From NCBI GenBank assembly GCA_020809705.1, contig CP085829.1, forward strand, positions 1,798,001 through 1,862,000: 64,000 nt of DNA, in the 5' to 3' direction. Positions 1 to 12,894 of the stretch are shown here, piece after piece. The notes under the pieces were generated by a model. That model ran no database searches, had not been told where the DNA came from, and saw only the letters and a list, made by a program, of their open reading frames with translations. This stretch comes from Calonectria ilicicola. Lineage: Eukaryota; Ascomycota; Sordariomycetes; Hypocreales; Nectriaceae. How positions within the stretch are numbered: position 1 is the first letter of the stretch; every line of letters begins with the position of its first letter. The translations under genes and the position numbers were made by a program.

Positions 1-3000
1 CAGCGGGCGGGGGTGAAGGACGGGGCCGTTTCTGGGAGATTTGGCGCCGAGTTGGGTCATTATCCATCGTTTGTAAAGTCGTCCGAGAATGGCGACGGGT
101 TGAGGTGCGCCGAAGGATATCGACGGCAAAAGTTGCAGCAGAGTGTGCGAAAAAAGCGGAATTGAGTAGTAGGCGCAAGGTTGCAGGGACGGACGGATGA
201 ATTGGTTTCGGGAAAGGTGTGAATGGCGGTATTCTCACCCATTCTCCTCTGCATCACACATCTACTCTGTATACACACAAGAGGCGGACTTGGCTTGTGT
301 AGGAGGTGGCGTCCTGCTGAGAGGACGGGAAGGAAGGAAGGGGGTCCCTCGCAGCCCGCAGCAGTGGGGTGTGTTGGTGGGGGAAGCACGGGGTGTGCGC
401 AACAGAATCGAAACGTGAGTGAGCAAGCAAAGACAAATAATGTGACGATGGGCTAGACGACAACGATGCGAGATTCCCTCGCGCCACGCCCCCATCCCAT
501 CTCCCATTAACCCAGTTCCAGTTTGGCCCCCAAAGAGCACGGATACGTATCCTGAGCTACGCTCGAGGCCTACGCCGTACGCCAATTAGGTGGGTGCGTC
601 CACCATCCCTCCTTACCCCGGCGCGCCCCTTTCCCCTTGCGCCAGGCGCTCAGCACTCGACTGGCTGGAAACCTGCTGCACCCGCAAGGAGCGGATGCTG
701 AGACTTGGGCTTGGGGCTGGGGGCTGCCTGCAGGTGGCTGCAGGCCCTTCGGTCCTGCTTACTGGAAAGCACAGCTGAGTGTTGACACTATTCGCTGCAG
801 TTCCCCAACAGCGCCCTGAGTCTGTCCAGGCAGCTCCCTCCAGTTCATGGACTGGGTGCCGTTAGGCAGGCAGCCACCAAAAGTCATGAATGGGGAATAA
901 AGGGGGGAACATTGACAGCCCGCCGGCGAGGTGCATTGGAGTACGGGATGGAGAATTGAGGCCCTGACGGGCCAGAAGGCGAACCGCGCATTGCGCTGAG
1001 AAATAAAGAAAAAGAAGGCTTCGATGAGGTTGTGGTGGCATGTCACTTGTGTGATTGTAAGCAACTCGGGAGGGCCCTTCACACACTTTGGAATCAGAAA
1101 TGATACTTGGCTAGGACCACTCCCCTCCCTACTCCGCCATCCAGTCAGGTGCGAGTCACACTCAGAGACACTCTCTCAGCGACCCAGGTCATCAGGGACC
1201 ACTCACCCACAAAGCCACGGGCGTGTAGGTTGTGATTCGTTGCGCCGAGGCTGCCCATGCCAAAAATATCCATCAAAGTGTGGCTGCTCGGTCGTCGGTG
1301 GGCAGTCCGTCGTGCGACAAGGGCGCCCCCGCCTCTGGTTCTTATCCTATCTCTCTCTCTTACCTGCTTGCTCGCGTTGCTCGTGTCTCTCGTGTTTGCT
1401 ATCCTCAGCCAATTGCTCCCCAATTTCTCGACTGAGTTCCAATCTCAGCTGTGCTGTAGATGCCCGTGCTTGCCATTGGAATTGTCTACTAAAAATAACG
1501 AAATAGTTCTTCCGTGTGCCTGTGTGTACCGTATGCATATCTCCTAGCTGTCTCGCCTTTCACGCATGTGCATGTGAAAGTCCATGTCTGTGTGCTGGGT
1601 GAGTGGGTATGGGGTGGAGCATAATGACGAAGCAAAGGGACTCGCCAGAGGGGCCGCCCCGAAATGGCGGAGAATCCATTATGTATGCAGCAATGCAAAG
1701 AAAGTAAAGAATATGAAGGGACTCACAAAAGAATCAAACAAAGAGCCAAGGCCTACCCGCAAGATCCTTGCCGTCCCATCCCAACTTCTAGGTCCTGCAT
1801 TACATGAAGCGGAGGGAACACAAAGGACCGGCCTGGTCCCACGAGTCCATGAACCATGCCAGGGCGAGTGATGCTGATACGCATTAGTGGCCGATGAAGT
1901 CACCGACGACTTACGATAGGGGCGCTGACCTCAACACACATTGCCAAAGATCAGATGAGGCACGCGCTCTATTGCGCAGAAGAAGCAAAATCGGGCGCGG
2001 GAGGCTCAGCCAGGAAAGGACCAACATCCACGAGGCCCCCCGGCGCCAAAGATGCATCAACCAACTCTAGCATGGCGTGCTGTGCCATGTGTGTGGTGAG
2101 CAAATGATGGATGATCGCCGTTTAGCACCTACTAGGTCTGCTAAACGTGCCACCCATCCACCCATTTGGCCTCGCCGTCACATCTAAACATGCCCAGGGC
2201 CCCAAGTTTTGCTGGCGCCAGATGCGCGTCTTGTCCCTGCCTATCCCCTTTGGTCCCCGAGACGCGCGATGATACTGTACACGTTCGATTAACCATCTAA
2301 CAAGACACATGCCCATCCCGAACGGGCGCCATTGATAACTACCCGCCCGTCAATCTAGGTCAGTCGGAACAACCACGAGGGGTACCACGGCACCCACTAC
2401 CTAGTCCTTCCACCCACCAACAAACCTGACCCATGGCCGGGGTTGATACCTACTGCCCATGGAGCCCTCTCTAACTACTCCCCTATGTATCAATCAACCC
2501 GTCGATCAATTGTACATGTCCGTGCTTGTGCATATGTTGCCCGCCGGTTTATCGAAAAGCTGCTCTTGCCAATGGCTCATCCCTTGTACTTGCGCGCCCT
2601 GTTACATATTCAATTCCACGTCAAGCACTCAGGTCGTCGAACGAGAGAGGGGGTGGGCGTGTGGTTGGTTTACTATGTAAACTATCCAGCTGGGGTGTAC
2701 ATGTGGATTGGATGACCCGCGCAGGCTGTGACGGTTGTTGTCTTCGAACTAGCTGCTGCTGCCCAATGGATTAAAGAAGCTAGGCGTCAACCACCACCAC
2801 ATTCAACTCTCCGACTAGTGTGCGGTTTTTCTGAGAAAGCGCGTGCGTGTCTCTCTGTTCTGGCGTCAAGCAACCTGCATGGCTTGAGTGTGCAGCCCTC
2901 TACTTGCAAGCCAGCCTCTCCCAACTGGCCAATGCAGTACATATATCGTTTACGAGTGGCGCCCTGTTTCGACGTTAGGCGCAAATAGGGTTTAGATTCT

Positions 3001-4933
3001 CGTGAATAATTTTCAAACATTTTATTTCAGCTAGCCATTTTGTCTTGGCCACAAACAAAGCACATATTGATCCGCCCAACATGCAAACGGGTCTCGTATC
3101 AAGTCGTGCCGCTCACTCGCTGCTGGGGGCACGCTACATCTCGTCAATCGGGGGCCCGCTTTCAAAGACCCTTTGAATTTGGGTCGCCCCCAGCCAGCCA
3201 TTCTGATACCCTGGCCAGCGCTACGCCGCCGATTTCATCTGGGTCGCCGGCGAGGCCAGCCCACCATTATGACCATTGTTGAAGCGAAGCAATGGTGTTA
3301 TCGCAAGCGAAACGCAACAATCTCCTTGTTCCTTTGCTAGCCGCAGCGCACTATCCCCCTCCTCACCGCACGCGCGTGGAACTGTGAAAGCTATTGGAAG
3401 CTCAAGCCTGTTCGTCCCGTTCCATGTGCGCTCCCGTCCGCTTCCGTCACTAATCGACTCCCCCATCTCCATCTCTCAAAGCCTACAGGCGCATCCGCGT
3501 GACTGGCTACTCCCCTGGGCACAGATGTCGGCAGGCCTCCAGGGTGGAAGGGACGACAGCCCAGGGGCCATCACATCACAGCAGGGTCTTTGTCAGCTGG
3601 GGTGTGTATCAGAGCGCCGTATATACTTCCAATGCTAATTCCAAATTACCCTTTACTCGCGTGCGCCAAGTACAGTGCATAACTGCAACGTATAACGGGC
3701 TTCTAAACCCTGCCCACCGCCTCTCTCTCCCCTCAAATTTTTTTTTTCTCTCTCGCTCTTCCACCTTCCATGACATGCCATGCTTCCCTCTCCTCCTCAT
3801 CCAGCACAGTCGCTCCCCACGCCGCACCGACGATGTGAGTCACAGGAGATGCAGCATCCGCCCCAGACGCATCAGAGGCCGAAACAAGACCTGGAGCCAA
3901 GCCGATTCCAGGCTAGTGGCTGTTCATGGGCGGGTCATGTTGAGCCTGTCTGGTGCATGGGGCCTTCAAGGACCAGGCCTAGAGGGGATGGTGCCGAGGA
4001 CTGGGGGGTGGCGTGGCGTGGGAGTTGGGTAAAGAGCGTGGGCAGGAAGTGGGCTATCGATAAGTAAAAAAGAAGCCAAGCCAGAGCACGGGCCCAACCT
4101 ACTCCACAGCCCAGTTTGGATTCCACTCGGCGAGAATGGGCTTTTGCCAATTGTCAACGTCATCCCGGACCATGACCATGACATGAGCCTAGCCAGCCAT
4201 TATTACAATGGCCTGGGCTGGGACGGGGGATTCGGAGTGGCGTGGGCTTATGCTGCTTGTTGCTCCCTGCATTGAGTAGTGTCAGAAGACAAAGGAACAT
4301 GATGGAACAAAAGAAGAAAAACTGGCATTGTAACAGAGGTGGAAAAGAAAGCACTACCGCCGCATTGGATCCCAATTCGTTGGTCAATGGGTGCTCCAGA
4401 ATAACCATGCCATCCTATCGCATTCTGTCACAATTGGGGGTGTTAAAACCGGGTCACCTTCGCTCTCGCAATTGGACGTCTGCTGCAACTCTGCTGAAAA
4501 GCAATTGAGCTTCAATACAATGCAATTTTACGAAAGTACCGGGGCGGAGCCTATCAATTTACCGACAGCTCGCTCACCCATGACCCGGAATTGCGCGGAG
4601 TTTACCAGTCTCAGTGCCCCCAAAAATGTCTTGAATCAGGTCCGGGGAAGCCGGCGCGCGCGCAAGAGAGACACACGCGCATGCAAAGACCCTCGGGTTC
4701 TTGCAATTATAGTTGCGACTGCGAGAGCGTGGACATGGGCACGGGCGCGGGCGCGGGGGAGGATGCACATCCCGTTTGAATGATCACATCAGCCAAGCAA
4801 GGAACACTTCTTGGTCGACCTTGCCCGTTCGGGGAGGCAATGGATTCCAACGAGTATGAGGCCTGCCGAGCCGAGAAGCCTGCCGAAGCCATATTCGATG
4901 CAGCACAGTAGCACCGTACACAGTTACAGTACA

Positions 4934-4957
4934 GACGTGGACGTGGACGTGGACGTG
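4934..4957. repeat. GACGTG hexanucleotide repeat, 4 copies
   Basis: Four perfect tandem copies of GACGTG, followed by a degenerate GGCGCG. The unit contains the ACGT core bound by many bZIP proteins. It lies in the gene-free left stretch, with no gene nearby to regulate, so it may simply be a microsatellite. Confidence 0.8.
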
Positions 4958-6375
4958 GGCGCGGTCTCGACCGCAGCGAGACCCTCCGTCCCCATCCTCC
5001 CGCCATCGCACCGCGCATTGCAGTACAGTCGCTGCAACACAAAATCCATTAACTGCAATATGAACATGGCGGCATTGCCTGCCGTTTAACATGCAGGGGC
5101 TGAACAGATTACGGACGACAACTCATCATAACGGAGCCCACCGTCCCAGGAGGCGAGAAAAAAGAAAGCCCGCCCATTCATAGGCCCGGACTTGTACCTC
5201 CTGGGTATAAGCCGCTGCCATGACTTGTACATGTATTGTGCCAGACACCTTGATTGCTCCAGAACTTGCTTGTTCAAACAGGAGACTGGGTGTTGGGGAC
5301 AGTCTCGATTGCATGCTCATATCTTTTTTCCTACTGTACCGCTCTGCCTTTTGCTCTGCTTGATACGTACACCCTCTCCCATTGTCCCATCCCATCCCAC
5401 GTTTTTTTTTTAAGTCCAGTCCTCGTCCTATTTGGTGGGTAAGCACTGGAAGCGCACATGACCCCCCTCTCCAGCCCAAGGCTTCATCGCCCACGCTCTT
5501 CTCCCAGCCATCAACGCGTTATCAACGGACTAGACGTGATATCGCGCCTACCCTATTGTTCACATGGACACAGAGTTGTGCCAAGGAAGTAAAGTCTCTC
5601 CACCACCCTCTGTCCACATAGTACTATGTAGTACCACACGCTTGCGAGGCCTTCTAGAGTGGGTATGAGTACAGCGACCGGCTCTACGATGCCGGCGACT
5701 TTACATTCCTCCCCCTTTCTCATTCCCTTCGTGAAACGGCCCGCTCTCGCGTACCCTCCATCAAGTCGGGACGGGTGGGTGTGGTGGATTGGCCGATGGG
5801 TGGCTGGTTGGCAGCATAACGGGTCCAGAAGTGTCTTAGGGATCTCCAAGGCATGACGGGGACGGGTGACGCTGAGCGCTGTCACTTGACCGCCTCGGTC
5901 TGAAACAATTGCCTCTGAGCCTCTTTCTAGTGTAGAGCCTGAGTTTAAGTCTGAGTTTGCGAGTGATGAGGCGAATATCGGAAGCAGGCCATTGGGGGTA
6001 TTGGGGAGACATGTGAGTTTCGTGGGGAAGGTTACGTCAGTACATGGGCAAGCGCAATCACCTTTGTCACGTTCCGTCAACTGTCCCGAACAGCGTTTTG
6101 GGCGTCTAAGGCTGCTATAGTCTCCTCCTACTGTGCAAATCATCCCATGAATGATATGTTGCGAGTTATCATCCAACTCGTGCCAAGCATTCTCCTCACC
6201 TCCTCTATTCTCCACAAACAAGGCAACGAACACAGAGTACACCCAGGTTGCGGCCCATGTGCCGCACCACACTGCACAGTGGGCGATTGGATGAGCGAAT
6301 GGTGGAATCAAAGAGGGCGTGTACCAACAGACGTCATGTTGCCAGACGCTGCTAGGGGTGCGCTGGCTCCAGGCC

Positions 6376-6411
6376 GGCGCTGGCACTGGTATTGGCACTG
6401 GCATTGGCGCC
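6376..6411. repeat. Degenerate GGCACT/GGTATT/GGCATT hexamer run
   Basis: A short imperfect tandem run of hexamers beginning GG (GGCGCT, GGCACT, GGTATT, GGCACT, GGCATT, GGCGCC). It explains the Pro/Val/Ile/Ala-rich start of a spurious minus-strand open frame here. Confidence 0.55.
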
Positions 6412-8467
6412 GGCGTCGGGCTCGAGACGCTTGCGTGTGTGATGGAGAGTAGGAAGAACCAACCCCGCGATCAAGATGCATCATGCCAGCCCAAGCTCGC
6501 TTTTGGCACGGTTTGGATGATTCCATTCAATCATGAGGAATTGGATTCCGCAGTGTGGCTTCCAATGATGTGTCGGCACAGCGAGCCCAATTAGTTCCCG
6601 TGTGGATCTACTGCTTGTCTTGTCTCCCGTCCTGTCCTGTCTCGTCTTGCATCGCATTGCTGGAATGCAGCCTGCAGCATGGGCGATCCAGCATAAGTCT
6701 AGCCTCGGTTTTTGTTCCTTATCGCTTATCACCCCTCTATTCATGCATCTCATCCCCCCTCCATGTGTTCCTGGATTGCGATTTGCGCTTCTCCCTGTCT
6801 GGGTCAATGCCCTCAACTCAATTCGACACATTGGAGTCGGGGGAGGATGGACAACTATTTTCGGCTTCTTGCTCTTCATTTTTTCCCCCTTTCTCATTAC
6901 AAATCCTGGTCCACACTCTCTCACCGACTCGATGACAGGCATCTTGGTTTTTGCCATCACTCATCCACAAATTCAACAGATCCACATCATCCACCATTCA
7001 CAGTTCAACATCTGGGTAAAATCCATTGCCGGACATCCATCCCCGGGCATCCATGACCGGTCAAGCGCACCAGCGCCTTTTCCAACTTCCAGCGCCAAAG
7101 AGTCCGCCTCCAAAGGCCTCCACTATCGCATTGAATGCCGTGTCATTGACTCCCCAGATTTGACCGAGTTGCAGCGATGCCGCTCTCGCTCTGCTCTCGG
7201 CTCCCACCGCCCCCGGCTAGATTCGGCCCGCGGTCACGGATCTTCCACGTCCGAAACGTTGCAGTCAATATCAGATCAGACAGAGCATTGGGCAAAAGGC
7301 ACAACCTATCAGTACGCACTGTGGTGGATCAAACCCGTGTGTGTGTCCACTGAGCTCGACTCAGGGCGTTCTCGCTCTGAAAGTGCCTTTTCGGCAACCC
7401 ACCTCTAAAAACCACCGATTGCTGGATGGCATGATAACGTCACTCCCCTCTAGCATCGTGGCGCTCCACTGTTCGGGGCCACCTCCATCAACGGACGGCC
7501 CCACCGGCCGAGCCTAATGTTGGGGCCCTGGTATTGCTGTCGGGAGCATGCGAGAGAATCGTGGCTATGATGCCGAGCGGGGGGACAGAGGGGTTGAGAA
7601 AATCGCGAACAATAACAGCACCAAACGCGGCATGATGCCGCATTTGATTGCCAATGGCCCCAGATTGAAGAGACGGTGAGTCGCTCACCCGAGACGAGGT
7701 CGTAAAGTCGCAGCCCTAGCCAGGCGGTCAAGCGCAAGCAGTGCACATGGCGCATCTCGAGGGGTGCACCACCAGCCCAGAATGTCATGAATTAGCAGCC
7801 TTTACATGGACCAATTCAACCTTCCCGCAAATCTGACGTAGTCATTAGGTTTGAACCTGTGCGTGTCATGTCCTGCTTGGATCTTGTCGCAGACCCCGCC
7901 AAGCACCCGTTACCTCGCCTCACATCCATGATTCCCGTTCGTCCAAGTGGGCAGCGACTGTTCCAGTACCTGGCGGTATAGCCTGACCCTTCTCTTTTTT
8001 TTTTTTTTTCTTGCTTCTTCTCTTCCCTGACACCGTCCCCCTGGCCGGTTCCATGGCCCGACAGCGGGGAGGGGTTAGGTAAAATGATGTGCTGTCAGTA
8101 CGACACCCGAGCATGATGCCGTGGATCCAACTGCATGGGCTGCAATCTCGCGGGTCCAGGGTCAGTATGCGGATGTGTTACCCCTCCATCTCTATATCCA
8201 GCCTTCCGTGTCTCCCCGTGATAGCAAATCAACACATCCCCGGGCCTGGCTCAACGGGAATTGTTTCAAGTATCCATCAACTGAGCTCGGCTCTTGTTGC
8301 AGAAGTCCAAGCATTGTAGGTGGGGATGTGGTGTCACTTCTGCGTGTGGACTCGCCAGCATTCGGTCCTAAGTATTGCCATTGGATTTGCTTTTGTTGTA
8401 CCTTGCTTAACATCGTAGTGAGAGTATGTCTATGAACAGGACATGACGCCAGCCTCTACAACTGTAC

Positions 8468-8504
8468 TTTCTTTCTTTTTTTTTCTTTTTTTTTTTTTTT
8501 TTTT
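8468..8504. repeat. Poly-pyrimidine / poly-T tract
   Basis: About 37 bases of nearly pure T with a few C. It is the longest homopolymeric stretch in the left gene-free block. A similar but shorter tract lies near 7990-8020. No adjacent gene start gives it an obvious promoter role. Confidence 0.8.
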
Positions 8505-9459
8505 GCCCTCACCCTTCAAACTATAAGCATTGCCGCCCGAAGCCGAGATGCATATGTTGGTAAGTGTACAAATGCGCAATGGGTGTGTACGCAGGCAATT
8601 GGTTGCACATTTCGCCTTGCCCATCTAGCGGTTGGCCTCACTTTTTTTTCTCGCGGGGGAATCTGCAGTCTACCACCAGAGTCATCACTTTCACACACAT
8701 ATGCGACGACAGTTTGGGCACAACATAGTTTTGGTGGGTATCCCTGTCTATTGCCTCAGCCTCCAGTCATGCCAGTCCAGCCATCTCAGGCGGACTGTGT
8801 TGCGAGAAGCTGACCCATGTTTGTTTGTTTTTCTTTTTCCTTCTTCGCGCGCGCCACCAAGTTTCCAGCTTTTCTTTTGATCGTCGCCTAGCGCAGGGAT
8901 CTAGTTCTCACCGACCAGAGTTTGTGGAATCTGGCCCCAGTCGAAGGAGAATGCTTGTCACATCTCAAGTCCTATAGCGCATGCGGCCGTACCGCCTTGC
9001 GGGCGGCGTCCATCATTCGGCCGCCATTTGCCAATGGGTTCTGGGGTGCCTAGTGCTGGAACCGGGCTCCCATATTCCGTTGAAAAAGCAAGGTACTAAT
9101 TATGGCTTGGTTTGGGGATGAAATCCAACCCCCAAATTAAGTCCGAACTCCGATTCCCTTGTTCCCTCGTGAGTGGCGCGGGGAAGGGGTAGGGGGAGGG
9201 GCTGGTTTCGGAGGGTCGACTATTGCTCGGAATCTGGGCTCTCTTGCGTTGCCCAAACGCTGATGCCAGCGCGTGTCGGAACCAACGTGTGGCTAAGCCC
9301 GACTGTAGGGTAACTAGAGTTTGCGGGGCCCATCAACCCTCGGGTGTGTTCCGTGAAGGCAAAGTCTTTAGTCGTTGATCAAGACTGAGTGGTGATGGAG
9401 ACCAACTGCAGGACTCGAAACTGCCTCGATGCTCCAGTAAGGTGCGTTAATGGCGCGCC

Positions 9460-11271
9460 TCAGGTAAAGTCGTAAACCACCAGGCTTTCTCGACCATCGC
9501 GCGCCTCCTTGAGCACGATGACCATCTCATCGTCAAACCCAACCCAGTTCCGCCGCTCTTCCCACTCGGGTACATCGAGTCGGGAAGCTTGTGCCTTGTC
9601 GGAGCCGTGACCATAGCCGCTAGTAGCCCCCAGGCTACCGCCATAGTCGTCCGCGTCATCCGTCGCCTGCCTAGGTCGCACTTCTATGCTGCTGCCTCCG
9701 ACGCGTCCCTCGAGTTCCCACACCCGGATCTCGTCCCCGCGCGAGCTGATGCTAACGGCCTTGCCACGAGGCGTGATTTCCGCGTCTGAAATCCCTGACG
9801 TGTGTCCCCAAAGGCGAATGCCTGGTGATAGGCTCAGAGATGTGGCTGTTGATGTGCACAGGTGCAGTATCAATGTGTTATCCGGGAGTGTAGCCAGTAG
9901 ATACGGGTGGCTGTAGCAGAGCGTCGTGAGGCCAGATTGTGAGTCATCCTGTGGCGTGTTGCCATTGTTATCGTTGTTGTTGTTATTATTATCACCCCCT
10001 GTCTTGATGGGAAGGGTATATGCTAGTCGCGAGGAGAGCGTATCGGCGCCTGAAGTAGAAGGCTTGATGAGAATGTCCTGGATGCCAATGCACCAGCCCT
10101 CACGCCTCGAGAAGGTGTATGCGATGGATGCGCTAACGGACGAGGCCATTGGACGGATCGAGAGAGCAAGCGGTTGTCGAGTGGTGGGCGATTCTAGTGA
10201 GGTAAGTAAGTATGGGGGTGGAAGAACCACTTCGGACTGGGACATTTGAAGAGGTTTCCGCTGTTCCTCATCATGTATATCACTCGTGGCTCGTGGTCCG
10301 TCGCTGATAGAGTCTGCCTGTGGTCGGTTGAACGTATAGAGCGAGATGACGCCTCCGTTTGTCGCCGTCAACACATAAGGGTGTCCGTATGCCACAGCAA
10401 TGAGCTCGCCATTGATGCTCTTCTCGTGCCGATATCTCCTGACCAACTCTTTCTTCTTGACGTCCAGCCTCCAGATCCCGAAGCTCCCATCCGTAAACCC
10501 AATCACCACGTCTACTATGTCGTCGGAATTGCCGTGTCCGTCCACCGCTAGCGAGCTCGGCCTGTCGTCCTCGTCGGATCCGTCCTGTCGCAGGTTTATT
10601 TGAACAATCGATTGTCGTGTTCGTAGGTCCCAAGCTCGAAGCCCAGATGTCGAATCCACAGTGATTGCGATACCCTCTACCACCTTGACCAGCGTTCGCT
10701 TGTGGCCTGCCACCTCTTCCGAACCGTCTCTTACACTGACTTCCTCGACATCGCACTTCCCATGCGCCCAGTTGTGTCGTAGCTTGTACTGCTTCTTCCA
10801 GTCAACAACCTTTGCCGGCCCCGTCTCGGACTCGTTTCCTAGATCCATGAGGCACCCTCGACGTCCCCAGCCGCCATCCGCCCATACGGCCCTCCGCGCT
10901 GAGTACTGAAGCCTCGATGCATGCGAACGAGGCGCTCCCAGCTCGGCACCGATCCCGACACGGAAGCCGGGTATGCGCAGCGCCCGAGGAAGGACGAAGC
11001 GTTTATAGTAGTGCGATCGCCATAGCTGTGAGTCGCCGGCGAGGCGGCCGAACCGATGTGACACGAGAGCCACCGAGAGGAGTTTTGTCTCGCCGAGAAA
11101 CGACAGGATGCGCACGAGGAGCTCGTCGGAGAGGGTGGAGATGATGTCGCGGGTGGGCGGGTGTTCAGATACCGTCATCGGCGGGGTGATTCGGCGACGT
11201 TTCGACCAGAAGAGGCCAAGCTCCTTCGGTTCGTCCGCCTCAGAGACGGGGAGCTTTCGTTTGGACGTCAT
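9460..11271 (-). CDS. F-box protein with predicted beta-propeller
   Basis: An uninterrupted 603-codon frame including the stop (602 aa from the ATG at 11271). A second in-frame ATG at 11388 would add 39 residues. I prefer 11271 because the protein then opens with a basic, nuclear-signal-like stretch (MTSKRKLP and later SKRRR). An F-box follows at about residues 20-70 (LSDELLVRILSFLGETKLLSVALVSH region). That fold binds Skp1, so the product is probably a substrate adaptor of an SCF ubiquitin ligase. The rest has degenerate WD/beta-propeller character (repeated GLRAWDLRT, GSFGIWRLD and GDEIRVWELEG elements), which would make it the substrate-binding part. An Asn-rich loop is encoded near 9960-10000. 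The substrate cannot be inferred. No intron is needed. The neighbouring MCP1-like gene is on the same strand, 0.5 kb upstream. Confidence 0.82.
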   Translation of the reverse strand: MTSKRKLPVSEADEPKELGLFWSKRRRITPPMTVSEHPPTRDIISTLSDELLVRILSFLGETKLLSVALVSHRFGRLAGDSQLWRSHYYKRFVLPRALRIPGFRVGIGAELGAPRSHASRLQYSARRAVWADGGWGRRGCLMDLGNESETGPAKVVDWKKQYKLRHNWAHGKCDVEEVSVRDGSEEVAGHKRTLVKVVEGIAITVDSTSGLRAWDLRTRQSIVQINLRQDGSDEDDRPSSLAVDGHGNSDDIVDVVIGFTDGSFGIWRLDVKKKELVRRYRHEKSINGELIAVAYGHPYVLTATNGGVISLYTFNRPQADSISDGPRATSDIHDEEQRKPLQMSQSEVVLPPPYLLTSLESPTTRQPLALSIRPMASSVSASIAYTFSRREGWCIGIQDILIKPSTSGADTLSSRLAYTLPIKTGGDNNNNNNDNNGNTPQDDSQSGLTTLCYSHPYLLATLPDNTLILHLCTSTATSLSLSPGIRLWGHTSGISDAEITPRGKAVSISSRGDEIRVWELEGRVGGSSIEVRPRQATDDADDYGGSLGATSGYGHGSDKAQASRLDVPEWEERRNWVGFDDEMVIVLKEARDGRESLVVYDFT

Positions 11272-11780
11272 TCTAATTTGGAATCCCCGGCCTTGCAGGA
11301 GGTTTCCTGCATGACAACACGGGGGGGAAAAGACCTGGTAGTGTGGGTGGTGGTAAAAGGTGGAAGCTAGGAAAATGTCGGCGGCCATGGGTTGGGGGCC
11401 GTCCGTCGAGCCGGACCTCGAGCAGCCAACACCGCCTACAGCACCTTACCCTACACTTGTCGATAAGAATATTGTCTTTAGAGAATGTGGGAAATGGAGC
11501 TTAGGTTGCCCTGACTCTGATAGCGCATCTGGGTTTTTGGGTGTAGGGAGCTGTTGTGGCACAGGGCTTTGTGACGCTAACCTGCAGCTCTTCGCACATA
11601 TATATTCACACCGTTCCTCGGCTCTTGCGATAGCTCTATGTACTTTGTCTCCATCGCTACCGCCTTGGGTATTCGTAAATCTCCACGCACACGTTTATAA
11701 TGTTCCCAGTAAAAGACCCAAGAATAAATCCCAACTCCGTCCCGCAATGCAAGCTGCCTCGTCCACCGACTTGGCTCCGT
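11272..11780. other. Intergenic, F-box 5' side / MCP1 3' side
   Basis: About 0.5 kb upstream of the F-box gene and downstream of the MCP1-like gene. It contains the alternative F-box start (11388). A plus-strand open frame crossing it (11360-12079) is low-complexity and antisense to MCP1, so I do not call it. Confidence 0.5.
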
Positions 11781-12894
11781 CTATAATCCCACAGTCGCAA
11801 ACATGTCATCGTACACCTTGCCAATCCATCCTTCGGTCAAGCCTCCATTGGCGACCACGGCGAGACCTCCAACGGCCCACAGCGCTGCAACCCCGACAGA
11901 AACACCGTGGATGCCAGCCCATTTCCTTGTTCGGTATTTCTTTCTCTTTTCCATCGCCATGGCTCCTGTCCTTTGCACCTCCTTGGTTGACGGTGCAATG
12001 CCAAGCCATTTGGCCTGGCCCCATATCATATGACCACAACCCACCACAAGCAGACCGACATATGCAATCCGCGCAATGACCGGGTGGCGTGCGAACCCAT
12101 GAGCGACATAGGCAAGGCCGATATTGGAGCTATCGCCCTCCACCTGTAGGGGCAACACGCGGTTCATAAACACGTGGGCGGAATAGAAGACGGTAAACGC
12201 ATAACCTGACATCGAAATGTAGCTCAACTGTGGCCACGCTGAGGATGTACCGGGCAGAGCTCCACCGTATCTTCGTAGATTTTGAGATCTTCTTAGCCAA
12301 CGAAGAACGATTCCGGATCCGACGTGGGCTACGACAGGGAGGGCGACCAAGATAGGCTCGGTAAGGGATGTTTGATAAACCTCGCGGGTCATGAGAAGAT
12401 ATGTTTCGGAGCCGGCGACAGAGCGGGTGACGGCGGGGATAAGCGAAACGTTGGCGAGGTGTAGAGAGGTAAAGAAGCCCATAGCGTAGCTCGAGAATTT
12501 CTGGACTCGCATCACTGTATTCGAGGGAGAGATGGTCAGTACAGCTCGATGATCAATTGCTACCCCTGTGACCACCACACTGGTATATCGACGTACAATA
12601 AAATATCGGGCCAGGGCCAGTGGCCGTTCCTATCGATGAGGTTGAGCTAGCAAGACTGGCGCTTGCGCTGAGACCCGGAGCCCCTGCCGAAGGGGCCTTT
12701 ATCGTGGCCGCGCTGTCATTCAGGCTCTCTACACCGTAATCCTGAGACGATAGATTGCCGAGGCTGTTTTCTAGGTCGTCTGCATCTACAACGACGGGGG
12801 GTGATTCGATAGGGGATGGGTCGAGCTGTAGTAGAGGGGTGAAGCCGTCTTGGGGCTCGTAGGGCCGGCGGCTGGGCGACTTCTCGGCGTCCAT
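11781..12894 (-). CDS. MCP1: MCP1-like mitochondrial outer-membrane protein (DUF1691)
   Basis: Two exons, 12894-12597 and 12514-11781, joined across an 82-bp intron (donor GTACGT, acceptor ATACAG). The product is 343 aa. The first ~90 residues are Ser/Pro-rich and disordered. From about residue 98 the protein has hydrophobic, membrane-spanning segments, beginning FYLMRVQKFSSYAMGFFTSLHL across the splice junction, with conserved His residues in the helices. This matches the DUF1691 family typified by yeast Mcp1, an outer-membrane protein linked to lipid homeostasis through the vacuole-mitochondrion contact pathway (suppressor of mdm10 and vps13 defects). An upstream in-frame ATG at 12960 exists, but the ATG at 12894 (MDAEKSP) is the more natural start. 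It is divergent from the C2H2 gene (about 480 bp between starts). Confidence 0.85.

Larger units (their letters stand above)
1..9459. other. Long gene-free stretch
   Basis: I see no gene I can defend in these 9.4 kb. Open frames on both strands reach 283 codons (5553-6404, minus) and 268 codons (6602-7408, plus). Their translations are low-complexity or randomly mixed, without domains, and the second lacks an ATG start. Visible structure is limited to pyrimidine tracts (around 3739-3770, 7990-8020, 8468-8504), a GACGTG hexamer run near 4934-4957 and a GGCACT/GGTATT-like run near 6376-6411. GC content looks ordinary, so this is not a RIP-decayed repeat. It lies 3' of the F-box gene. It may be regulatory or long-leader DNA for a gene left of the window. 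Confidence 0.55.

Noticed and set aside
5553..6404. 283-codon minus-strand open frame
   Set aside because: It begins in a hexamer repeat (MPVPIPVPAPA), has no domain or codon bias and changes character throughout; probably chance in stop-poor DNA.
6602..7408. 268-codon plus-strand open frame with hydrophobic start
   Set aside because: It starts on GTG rather than ATG, and its composition drifts from hydrophobic to Ser/Arg-rich without any motif.
7840..7870. GGTTTGAACCTG as a possible minus-strand tRNA T-arm
   Set aside because: Only three stem pairs form and no other tRNA arm is nearby.
11360..12079. 239-codon plus-strand frame
   Set aside because: Mostly antisense to the MCP1-like coding exon, and low-complexity.
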